Source of the DNA: an alpha proteobacterium 3107
Lineage (GTDB): Bacteria > Pseudomonadota > Alphaproteobacteria > Rhodobacterales > Rhodobacteraceae
Direction: 5' to 3'
Length of the DNA stretch: 6,738 nt
Assembly (NCBI GenBank): GCA_001483205.1
Contig: JPPB01000005.1
Span: 1 to 6,738, forward strand
Positions 1 to 4,643 of the stretch are shown here, one piece after another (the first letter of the stretch is position 1; each line of letters starts with the position of its first letter). Below the pieces are notes generated by a model. That model had not been told where the DNA came from. It made no database searches and saw only the letters and a program-made list of their open reading frames with translations. The translations under genes and the position numbers were made by a program.

Positions 1-2
1 GC

Positions 3-353
3 TGTCATGCCGACATCGGCGGGCATATCGGCGGGTTCGGGGCCGCGCGCCCGCTGGCCAATATCCCGCTGGTCTGGATGCTGGAGCGGGCTGAGGCCCT
101 GGGGCTGGCTCTGCCAGAGGGGTGGCGGCAGAGGTTTCCCGCTGATGCCCGCGCGCCCTCGGCCGGTACCATGCGCGGGTGGGGCAAGTTCTTTCTCGCC
201 CGTCGCAGGCGGGTCATCGGTGCTGACAGGTCCGAGCGTATCCACGAGAGCGCCGCCGGGCACCGTCCTCGGGCGCGGATCGTGCGCAATGATCTGTTCG
301 ACTGGCAGGAAAAGCGCGCCGGGCCTGTGCCCTCTGCTCCGGTCCGGCCATGA
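3..353 (+). CDS. C-terminal part of a DUF2235-family (Tle1-like phospholipase/hydrolase) protein, cut by the window edge
   Basis: The reading frame is open from the left edge and ends at TGA 351-353, giving 116 visible residues. The first visible residues, CHADIGGH, match the Gly-His-(Ser/Ala)-Asp-(Val/Ile)-Gly-Gly block of the DUF2235 alpha/beta-hydrolase family, which includes the Tle1-type type VI secretion phospholipase domain. In that family this Asp belongs to the predicted Ser-Asp-His triad. Next come ARPLANIPLVWMLERAE, the family's usual helix with W-M, and a basic stretch FLARRRRVIGADRSERIHES resembling the family's C-terminal 'R-x-x-G-x-x-x-S-E-x-I-H-x-S' end. The nucleophile Ser motif and the true start lie outside the window. 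The substrate is unknown. Nothing here links it to a type VI cluster, so a housekeeping or orphan hydrolase is as likely as an effector. The strand matches the downstream IMPase-like gene, with a 96-bp gap. Confidence 0.72.
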   Translation, partial: CHADIGGHIGGFGAARPLANIPLVWMLERAEALGLALPEGWRQRFPADARAPSAGTMRGWGKFFLARRRRVIGADRSERIHESAAGHRPRARIVRNDLFDWQEKRAGPVPSAPVRP

Positions 354-367
354 GGTGACCGCCGTCG

Positions 368-400
368 CCCGGCTTTGCCCTTGGCAAGACGGGGGCCGGG
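368..400 (+). other. GC-rich hairpin between the hydrolase and the IMPase-like gene
   Basis: Outer arms CCCGGC (368-373) and GCCGGG (395-400) enclose a second short stem, TTGCC-CTT-GGCAA. No T-run follows, so it is not a classical intrinsic terminator. It could weaken read-through from the hydrolase gene or simply reflect high G+C content. Confidence 0.3.
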
Positions 401-437
401 GCGTATAGGCGCGCTCTGAAAGGGGCCGAAGAGGCCG

Positions 438-443
438 AAGGAG
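438..443 (+). promoter_or_regulatory. Ribosome binding site of the IMPase-like gene
   Basis: AAGGAG lies six bases before the ATG at 450. This is the strongest Shine-Dalgarno match of the plus-strand genes here, and it fixes the start even though the protein looks catalytically dead. It sits in a short imperfect direct repeat (GGGGCCGAAGAGGCCGAAGGAG, two GGCCGAAG copies). Confidence 0.7.
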
Positions 444-449
444 CCGGAC

Positions 450-1268
450 ATGCGGGGCAGCGCCAATCTCAACATCATGGTCAGGGCCGCGCGCCGGGCC
501 GGACGCGCGCTGGCGCGGGATTTCCGCGAGGTCGAGAACTTGCAGGCGTCGGTGAAGGGCGCGGGTGATTTTACTTTCAGGGCTGCCGTGGCGTCCGCGC
601 GTATCCTGCGGGAAGACCTGAGCGGGGCCCGCCCGAATTATGGCTGGCTGGCCGGGGAGGGCGACGAGGTGCCCGGCGAGGATCCGACCCGACGCTGGAT
701 CGTCGATCCGCTTGGCGGGTCAGTCAATTTTCTGCACGGCCTGCCGCATTTCGCCGTTTCCGTGGCGCTGGAGCACAAGGGGCGGATCGTGGCTGCCGTG
801 ATCCATGACCCGGCCCGCGAAGAGCTGTTCTTTGCCGAGCAGGGCGCGGGGGCGTGGATGGATGCGGGTCGCCTGCGCGTCTCGGGGCGGCACCGGATGG
901 CAGAGTGCATCCTTGCCGCCGGTATCCCCGCCGCCGCCGGTGGCAAGGGGCTTCCGGCCATGCTGCGGGATTTGGGGCGAATCATACCGGTTTGTGCGGG
1001 TGTGCGGCATCTGGGCTGCCCGGCGCTCAGCCTTGCTTATGTGGCTGCGGGTCGCCATGACGGGTATTGGGAGCGGGGTGTGAAGGTGCCGGAGATCGCG
1101 GCGGGCCTGCTGCTGGTGGCTGAGGCGGGTGGGCTGACCACCGCCATTCGTGACGGGCAGGCGCCGCTGGAACATGGCGAGGTGATCGCGGCGGGCGGGG
1201 AGATTTTTGACCGGTTTGCCGGGGCCGTGAAGGGTGCCCCGGACACGGAGCCACGCCGGGGGGCGTGA
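450..1268 (+). CDS. SuhB/inositol-monophosphatase-fold protein with degenerate active site (probable pseudoenzyme)
   Basis: The protein has 272 residues, close to the usual IMPase/SuhB length. The start is supported by AAGGAG at 438-443, six bases before the ATG, and by the N-terminus MRGSANLNIM, which is typical of Rhodobacteraceae SuhB. The fold's landmarks are present: KGAGDF (36-41), WIVDPLGGSVNFLHGLPHF (83-101), an ALEHKGRIVAAVIHDPA strand block, WERG (207-210) and AAGLLLVAEAGG (217-228). Family members hydrolyse inositol phosphate or related sugar phosphates using Mg2+, and E. coli SuhB also acts in rRNA antitermination. By hand alignment to human IMPA1, Asp47 is Ala46, Glu70 is Gly69, Asp93 is Gly89, Thr95 is Ser91 and the Trp219-Asp220 pair is Pro214-Glu215. 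Only Asp41 (Asp40) and Asp90 (Asp86) are kept. Normal catalysis is therefore unlikely, though the frame is intact. It may be a retained scaffold or regulatory paralog, or a duplicate in early decay. The assignment of fold is firm; the role is unknown. Confidence 0.85.
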   Translation: MRGSANLNIMVRAARRAGRALARDFREVENLQASVKGAGDFTFRAAVASARILREDLSGARPNYGWLAGEGDEVPGEDPTRRWIVDPLGGSVNFLHGLPHFAVSVALEHKGRIVAAVIHDPAREELFFAEQGAGAWMDAGRLRVSGRHRMAECILAAGIPAAAGGKGLPAMLRDLGRIIPVCAGVRHLGCPALSLAYVAAGRHDGYWERGVKVPEIAAGLLLVAEAGGLTTAIRDGQAPLEHGEVIAAGGEIFDRFAGAVKGAPDTEPRRGA

Positions 1269-1338
1269 CCCTGAATGCCCTCTGGAAACCGGCGCAAAAA
1301 CCGCGTATCTTGCGGGGGTGACCTGAGCGGAGACGCCA

Positions 1339-1767
1339 ATGGCTGATGCAGCCTTCAACACGATTGCCGAGGTGCAGCGCCTGCGCGATGCGGGCTTTCC
1401 CCAGGCTCAGGCCGAGGCGATTACCCTGTCGATCCACTCCGGCGTCACCGGGGGCGTTGCCACCAGGGCCGATCTTGAGGTTCAGGGGGCAGAGCTGCGT
1501 GCCGACATCGCAGAGGTCCGCACAGAGATCGCAGAGGTCCGCACAGAGATCGCAGAGGTCCGCACAGAGATCGCAGAGGTTCGCAACGAGATCGCGGCGC
1601 TCGACAAGAAGATCGAGGTCCAGGGCGCGACGCTGGAGACAAAGATCGCTGCGGTGCGCGGCGAGATCGAAACAGCGAAATTCGACCTCACCTGGCGGCT
1701 TCTGGGCGGCATCGCCGTGCTGAACGGCCTGCTCTTTGCCGCCATACGCCTGTTGCCGCCGGGCTGA
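1339..1767 (+). CDS. DUF1640-like coiled-coil protein with C-terminal membrane anchor
   Basis: The protein has 142 residues. GGAG at 1329-1332 precedes the ATG by six bases. The N-terminal part, with LRDAGFPQAQAEAI (residues 15-28), resembles the 'GF-x-x-x-QAEA-I' start of DUF1640/CCDC90-like proteins, followed by a TRADLE motif. Residues about 46-115 form a long coiled coil whose centre is four heptads, IAEVRTE three times and then IAEVRNE (57-84). A hydrophobic segment at about 121-139 (LLGGIAVLNGLLFAAIRLL) is one predicted membrane helix, leaving a three-residue tail. The likely topology is a cytoplasmic coiled coil anchored at the inner membrane, probably oligomeric; this is inference. 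Bacterial members have no firmly established function that I know of. The gene follows the IMPase-like gene by 70 bp on the same strand and converges with yggS. Confidence 0.78.
   Translation: MADAAFNTIAEVQRLRDAGFPQAQAEAITLSIHSGVTGGVATRADLEVQGAELRADIAEVRTEIAEVRTEIAEVRTEIAEVRNEIAALDKKIEVQGATLETKIAAVRGEIETAKFDLTWRLLGGIAVLNGLLFAAIRLLPPG
1507..1590 (+). repeat. Tandem 21-bp in-frame repeat (four units) in the coiled-coil gene
   Basis: Three identical 21-bp units (1507-1527, 1528-1548, 1549-1569) are followed by a fourth with three mismatches (1570-1590). Each encodes one heptad, IAEVRTE (last: IAEVRNE). Identity at the DNA level, including third codon positions, points to recent duplication by slippage or unequal exchange rather than to selection on the protein alone. 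Copy-number change would add or remove whole heptads without breaking the frame. Confidence 0.95.
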
Positions 1768-1827
1768 GCCGCCCATACCCGTCAGGCCCCCCGAACCCGG
1801 ATTACCCGGTCGCCGCGCCGTCGGCAA

Positions 1828-2487
1828 TCAGCCGCGCGGGCCGAAAATGGCAGAACCGACCCGCACATGGGTTGCCCCCAGCGCCACGGCGCGCTCGAAA
1901 TCGCCGCTCATGCCCATCGACAGGCACGACAGCCGGTTGCGGCGGGCGATTTTTTGCAGCAGCGCGAAATGCAGGCTGGGTTCTTCGTCCGCTGGCGGCA
2001 GGCACATCAGCCCGATGACCGGCAGGCCGAGGTCACGGCATTCGGCGATGAAGGCGTCGGCCTTTCCGGGCGCGACCCCGGCCTTTTGCGGTTCCTCGCC
2101 GGTATTGACCTGAACGAACAGCCTTGGGCAATGGCCCAACTCTGCACATAGCCGCGCGAGGGTGCGCGCCAGCCGGGGCCTGTCCAGCGAATGGATGGCG
2201 TCGAACAGCCCCATCGCCTGACGGGCCTTGTTGGTTTGCAGGGGGCCGACCAGATGCACCTGCGCGTCCGCAAATTCTGCGCGAAAACCGGGCCATTTGC
2301 GGGCGGCTTCCTGCACGGTGTTTTCCCCGAACAGACGATGCCCGGCGCTGAGCACGTCGTGCACACGGGCGTCCGGCTGGCGCTTGGAGACGGCAATCAG
2401 CCGGACATCGCCCGCATCCCGCCCCGCGCGCCGGGCCGCCGCCCTGATCCGGCCCTGAATATCCCCGAGATTCTGCAAACCGTTCAT
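1828..2487 (-). CDS. yggS: YggS/PLPBP family pyridoxal-phosphate homeostasis protein
   Basis: The protein has 219 residues, a normal length for the family. These single-domain proteins have the fold of bacterial alanine racemase's N-terminal barrel, bind PLP without known enzymatic activity, and buffer cytosolic PLP and amino-acid metabolism. The family motifs appear in order: LIAVSK (30-35), where Lys35 is the expected PLP Schiff-base lysine; FGENTVQEA (53-61); HLVGPLQTNKAR (78-89); FVQVNTGEEPQKAG (124-137); GLMCLPP (159-165); LSMGMSGDFERAV (189-201) and THVRVGSAIFGPR (206-218). The Ser-Met-Gly-Met-Ser and Arg-Val-Gly segments form the phosphate pocket. The usual Trp before His in the 'WHFIG' motif is Val77. 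No good Shine-Dalgarno precedes the ATG, but homologs start at about this point. The gene lies 26 bp after the shortened hicB on the same strand, so it may depend on transcription from the hicAB side. Confidence 0.95.
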   Translation of the reverse strand: MNGLQNLGDIQGRIRAAARRAGRDAGDVRLIAVSKRQPDARVHDVLSAGHRLFGENTVQEAARKWPGFRAEFADAQVHLVGPLQTNKARQAMGLFDAIHSLDRPRLARTLARLCAELGHCPRLFVQVNTGEEPQKAGVAPGKADAFIAECRDLGLPVIGLMCLPPADEEPSLHFALLQKIARRNRLSCLSMGMSGDFERAVALGATHVRVGSAIFGPRG

Positions 2488-2513
2488 GGGCTTAAGCAGG
2501 CCGCACCCTGAAA

Positions 2514-2834
2514 TCAGGTCAACGCCGCGAGGCTGTCGCCGAAGCTAAGATCAACCCGCACCGGGCGGTTTTGTGAAACGATGCGCGGCACATAGACAAG
2601 ATAGCCGCCATTCCGAAGCGCCGACCGGATGTCAGGGTCGCCGGTGATGGCCTCTAATGCGCGCGGCGGCGGGTATGCGGCCATCCCTTTCAGGTGCAGG
2701 CTCAACGCCTCAATCGCGTTCGGCAAGACGCGGTTTTCTTCGTCCGAGGCGGAAAAGCAGCCCTCGACATCCGGGAAGCGAACGCCAAAGGCACTATCGG
2801 CATCCTTTTCGACGATTGCGTAGTAACCGTTCAT
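2514..2834 (-). CDS. hicB: HicB-family antitoxin, apparently lacking its C-terminal DNA-binding end
   Basis: The protein has 106 residues from the ATG at 2834, which has GGAGAG (2839-2844) four bases upstream. The N-terminal half is the HicB partial-RNase-H-like domain: YYAIVEKDADSAFGVRFPDV (4-23), EGCFSASD (24-31), then an NAIEALSLHLKGMA helix (39-52). In toxin-antitoxin pairs this domain caps HicA. Many HicB proteins then continue through an 'N-(I/V)-(S/T)-hydrophobic' strand into a ribbon-helix-helix or helix-turn-helix of roughly 25-40 residues. Here the protein stops at VRVDLSFGDSLAALT, just where that DNA-binding part should begin. An upstream in-frame ATG at 2870 overlaps the hicA stop as ATGA and would add 12 residues; the Shine-Dalgarno and family alignment favour 2834. 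Neutralisation may survive, while autoregulation through DNA binding is doubtful. Confidence 0.82.
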   Translation of the reverse strand: MNGYYAIVEKDADSAFGVRFPDVEGCFSASDEENRVLPNAIEALSLHLKGMAAYPPPRALEAITGDPDIRSALRNGGYLVYVPRIVSQNRPVRVDLSFGDSLAALT

Positions 2835-2866
2835 CGTGCTCTCCGTTTGCGAAGCGGGGCGGCCGG

Positions 2867-3049
2867 TCATGTCCAGCCCGCCGCCTTTGCAATCGCCCGC
2901 GCCGTCCCGGTCGGCAAATCCTTGCTTGGGTGCGGAACCGTCAGGCGCTTGTCGCCCCTTACAAACTGGTGGTGCGACCCGCTGACGTTGCGCAGTTCCC
3001 AACCTTCGGCTTTCAGACGCCGGATGATCTTTGTGCTGTTCCGTTCGAT
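2867..3049 (-). pseudogene. hicA: HicA mRNA-interferase toxin frame without a usable start codon
   Basis: Reading the minus strand from 3049 gives 60 codons that match HicA throughout: KIIRRLKAEGWELRNVSGSHHQF, then LTVPHPSKDLPTGTARAIAKAAGW, ending at TGA (2869-2867). HicA has a dsRBD-like fold and cleaves mRNA; its catalytic His would be in GSHH (residues 26-27). HicA homologs of this type begin Met-Glu-Arg/Thr-Asn-Ser, and here the Met position is ATC (Ile) at 3049-3047 before ERNS. In this frame the next stop upstream is TAA at about 3092, and no ATG or GTG lies between it and the HicA stop. The only in-frame TTG sits deep in the domain (Leu45). Either the toxin is silenced by a start-codon change, it uses a very rare ATC start, or the base is miscalled. 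The body of the gene shows no stop or frameshift, so any inactivation is recent. hicB follows after 32 bp. Confidence 0.78.
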
Positions 3050-3063
3050 ATGCGGAGAATGAC

Positions 3064-3089
3064 ACGCCTTTGCCTGTGGCGCAAGGCGT
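3064..3089. promoter_or_regulatory. 7-bp inverted repeat just upstream of hicA (possible operator)
   Basis: ACGCCTT (3064-3070) and AAGGCGT (3083-3089) are perfect inverted arms around 12 bases, with an inner GCC/GGC pairing. It ends 15 bp before the hicA frame. HicB proteins often bind palindromes at their own promoter, so an operator is plausible. A 5'-UTR hairpin is the alternative. There is no T-run after it in the minus direction, so a terminator is unlikely. Confidence 0.4.
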
Positions 3090-3096
3090 TATCGGC

Positions 3097-3129
3097 AAAA
3101 GAAAAGGGCGGGGATGATCCCCGCCCTTT
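3097..3129 (-). terminator. Intrinsic terminator of the porin gene
   Basis: A perfect 12-bp stem (3103-3114 with 3118-3129, GGGCGGGG against CCCCGCCC flanked by A/T pairs) has a TGA loop. In the minus-strand transcript the stem is followed by a U-rich run (UUUUCUUUU, 3105 to 3097). It starts 23 bp after the porin stop codon. The A/T base of the stem also gives the opposite strand a T-run, but no plus-strand gene ends here. Confidence 0.92.
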
Positions 3130-3152
3130 CCGAAAAGTCCGGAGCGTGTGGC

Positions 3153-4361
3153 TCAGAAGGACATGCCGAGGCCGAGCGACCAGCTATCGCTGTCGTTGAA
3201 GCCAGCCATCACGGTCGTGCCGCCGCCGAGGGCGTAGTTGACCGCAACACCAAAGCCATCAGCATTGCTCTCGCTGTATTCGCCATAGTTGGCCGACACC
3301 GAGACCGGGCCGTTGGAGAAGCCGATACCAATACCGATGTGGGACTGATCCATACCGCCCTGGTAGCCGTCAGAGTAGTTCATGACCAAGGTGACACCGT
3401 TTGCCATCGCCGCGCTGAGCGAGATGCCGAAGAGATCCTGATCGGAGCTCGTGGCAGGCACGGGATCCGTGCCCGGCACGGCAGCATGATCAAGGGTGCT
3501 TCTGAGGACATACGTATTATCGCTTGAGTCGGTAATGCCGTTCACCCCGGCATCTGTAATGACGTAGTCGTCGGAAGTCCAAGGAATCCCATCGTCACCA
3601 ATACTGCTTACGTCAACGGCAGGAGTAGCCGTATCACCGTCAAGGTCAATCGGAGTCGCCGTAGTACCGTGAATAGCACGAGCATAGGCGAGGAAGTCAC
3701 CATTCGCAACACTGGCATCCATTGCCGGAGTGTCAGGGATGGCGTCCATGCCGTCCATGTTGTTAGACGACCCTATGGCATAGCCAAAGCCGATGCCCAG
3801 ATCAACGCCGCCCATGGCCGCAGTATACTTCACGCCGAAGGCGATATTGTCTCTGGCACCTGTGGTTTCGCCATTGTCCCTTTCAATCGACAGGGCAAAG
3901 CCGAAATCGCCAAAGGTGTTGTCATAGCGCAGAACCTGGTCGCCATAGTTGCTGTCGAAACCACCATTGCCGTTATAGCCGCCGTGTCCGGTGTGATTGT
4001 CGGCGATTGCGGTGCCCATGCCGACCTCTCCCAAGGCCCAGTCATAGCCGCCATCGGTCTTGCCCAAGGTCAGGGTGCCGAACGCGCCGGAGACGAAGGC
4101 GGTTTCGCTGTCCCAATTTGTTTCGCCGTTTACTTCTGAGGGAGAGTTGCCTTTGTCCAGCCGAGCACTGAAACCAGCGGTCAGGCCGCCGTCGGTTTCG
4201 GCGCTGCCCTTGAAGTCAACATGAAAATCGCCGTGGAACTGGGTGTCACCGCCACCGCCGCCACTGACGCCCATCTCGGCATAGCCGGAGATGCTGATGT
4301 CCGCAAAGGCGACGCCGCTCGTGGCGACCAGTGCGGTGGTTGCAAAGAGTGCCTTTTTCAT
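3153..4361 (-). CDS. Outer-membrane porin (Rhodobacter-type, Gram-negative porin superfamily)
   Basis: The protein has 402 residues from the ATG at 4361, preceded by AAGGGA (4369-4374) seven bases upstream. A signal peptide, MKKALFATTALVATSGVAFA (1-20), ends in an Ala-x-Ala site followed by DISISGYAEMGV, the usual first beta strand of Rhodobacteraceae porins. The mature part alternates Gly-rich amphipathic strands (e.g. FGTLTLGKTDGGYDWALG, 94-111; VTLVMNYSDGYQGG, 323-336) and ends in Phe, the BAM recognition signature. It should form a 16-strand trimeric channel for small hydrophilic solutes. Residues about 199-309 are an Asp-rich insertion with 20 Asp, no Glu and no Lys. The earlier in-frame start at 4400 would put 13 charged residues before the signal peptide and is rejected. 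The gene is monocistronic by position, with its own terminator. Confidence 0.93.
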   Translation of the reverse strand: MKKALFATTALVATSGVAFADISISGYAEMGVSGGGGGDTQFHGDFHVDFKGSAETDGGLTAGFSARLDKGNSPSEVNGETNWDSETAFVSGAFGTLTLGKTDGGYDWALGEVGMGTAIADNHTGHGGYNGNGGFDSNYGDQVLRYDNTFGDFGFALSIERDNGETTGARDNIAFGVKYTAAMGGVDLGIGFGYAIGSSNNMDGMDAIPDTPAMDASVANGDFLAYARAIHGTTATPIDLDGDTATPAVDVSSIGDDGIPWTSDDYVITDAGVNGITDSSDNTYVLRSTLDHAAVPGTDPVPATSSDQDLFGISLSAAMANGVTLVMNYSDGYQGGMDQSHIGIGIGFSNGPVSVSANYGEYSESNADGFGVAVNYALGGGTTVMAGFNDSDSWSLGLGMSF

Positions 4362-4395
4362 TTCGTTTTCCCTTGTTTTGTCCTGAAAGATGCGC

Positions 4396-4421
4396 CTCAA
4401 TCCAGGGGAAGCCGAATTGAG
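4396..4421. promoter_or_regulatory. CTCAAT-N14-ATTGAG inverted repeat in the porin leader
   Basis: Perfect 6-bp arms (4396-4401 and 4416-4421) lie 35-60 bp upstream of the porin start, in its 5'-UTR or promoter. It could be an operator or a leader hairpin. No regulator can be named from the sequence. Confidence 0.3.
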
Positions 4422-4510
4422 CTATGGGTTTGTCTCGCCTTTTTCAGGGGGCGATTGCAAGCGGGGCGGGGGGCCATTCGTTAAGAGCTGAGCAAGATGA
4501 TGCAGCTTTG

Positions 4511-4530
4511 CCACAGTCCTGCCCCTGTGG
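4511..4530. promoter_or_regulatory. CCACAG-N8-CTGTGG inverted repeat in the divergent intergenic region
   Basis: Perfect 6-bp arms (4511-4516 and 4525-4530) with an 8-bp spacer have operator-like geometry. A competing GCCCC/GGGGC hairpin (4521-4534) overlaps the right arm, so as RNA the two structures would exclude each other. Function unknown. Confidence 0.3.
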
Positions 4531-4539
4531 GGGCGTATT

Positions 4540-4564
4540 CCCGCCACCCCCGTGCCGGGGCGGG
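4540..4564. repeat. GC-rich hairpin upstream of the DUF3576 gene
   Basis: CCCCG (4548-4552) pairs with CGGGG (4556-4560) around a TGC loop. The stem can extend by CCCG (4540-4543) with CGGG (4561-4564) past a bulge. No T-run follows it on the plus strand, and no gene ends nearby, so terminator function is not supported. Confidence 0.35.
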
Positions 4565-4643
4565 TTGAACGGCGCGCAGGAAAGGTCTTGCCCCGTTGCC
4601 CCGGCTTGGGTAACAGGGTCTGCAAGCAGTATCGGGGTTTTCG

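Larger units (their letters stand above)
4362..4643. other. Divergent promoter region between the porin and the DUF3576 lipoprotein gene
   Basis: This 282-bp region has no credible gene and must carry promoters in both directions. I see no strong -35/-10 pair. The best plus-strand candidate is weak: TTGCCC (4588-4593), a 17-bp spacer, then TAACAG (4611-4616). The stretch 4510-4610 is unusually rich in C and G runs and in short inverted repeats. The lipoprotein start is preceded by GGGG (4634-4637), six bases before the ATG. Confidence 0.6.

Noticed and set aside
3..353. The left-edge hydrolase fragment as a type VI secretion effector
   Set aside because: DUF2235 proteins include Tle1 effectors, but no VgrG, PAAR or immunity gene is visible beside it, so the effector role is not supported.
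720..1361. Long minus-strand frames opposite the IMPase-like gene
   Set aside because: They have no recognisable domain and overlap a gene whose protein aligns from end to end with SuhB.
1507..1590. The tandem repeat as a CRISPR-like array
   Set aside because: The units are directly adjacent without spacers, in frame, and encode heptads of a coiled coil.
1768..1827. A bidirectional terminator between the convergent coiled-coil gene and yggS
   Set aside because: Only 4-bp stems such as GGGC/GCCC and CCGG/CCGG can be drawn, with no T-run on either strand.
2514..3098. A 194-codon minus-strand frame that would give HicB an 88-residue N-terminal extension
   Set aside because: It begins at TTG and its upstream part reads the hicA region in the wrong frame. 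Family homology and the GGAGAG site place the HicB start at 2834.
3669..4139. A plus-strand frame of 156 codons opposite the porin
   Set aside because: It mirrors the porin's codon pattern. The porin has a signal peptide, C-terminal Phe and its own terminator, whereas this frame has no supporting feature.
4588..4616. TTGCCC-N17-TAACAG as the promoter of the DUF3576-leuS operon
   Set aside because: The spacing is right, but the -10 hexamer matches the consensus at only three positions. It is too weak to list as a separate feature and is mentioned only in the intergenic entry.
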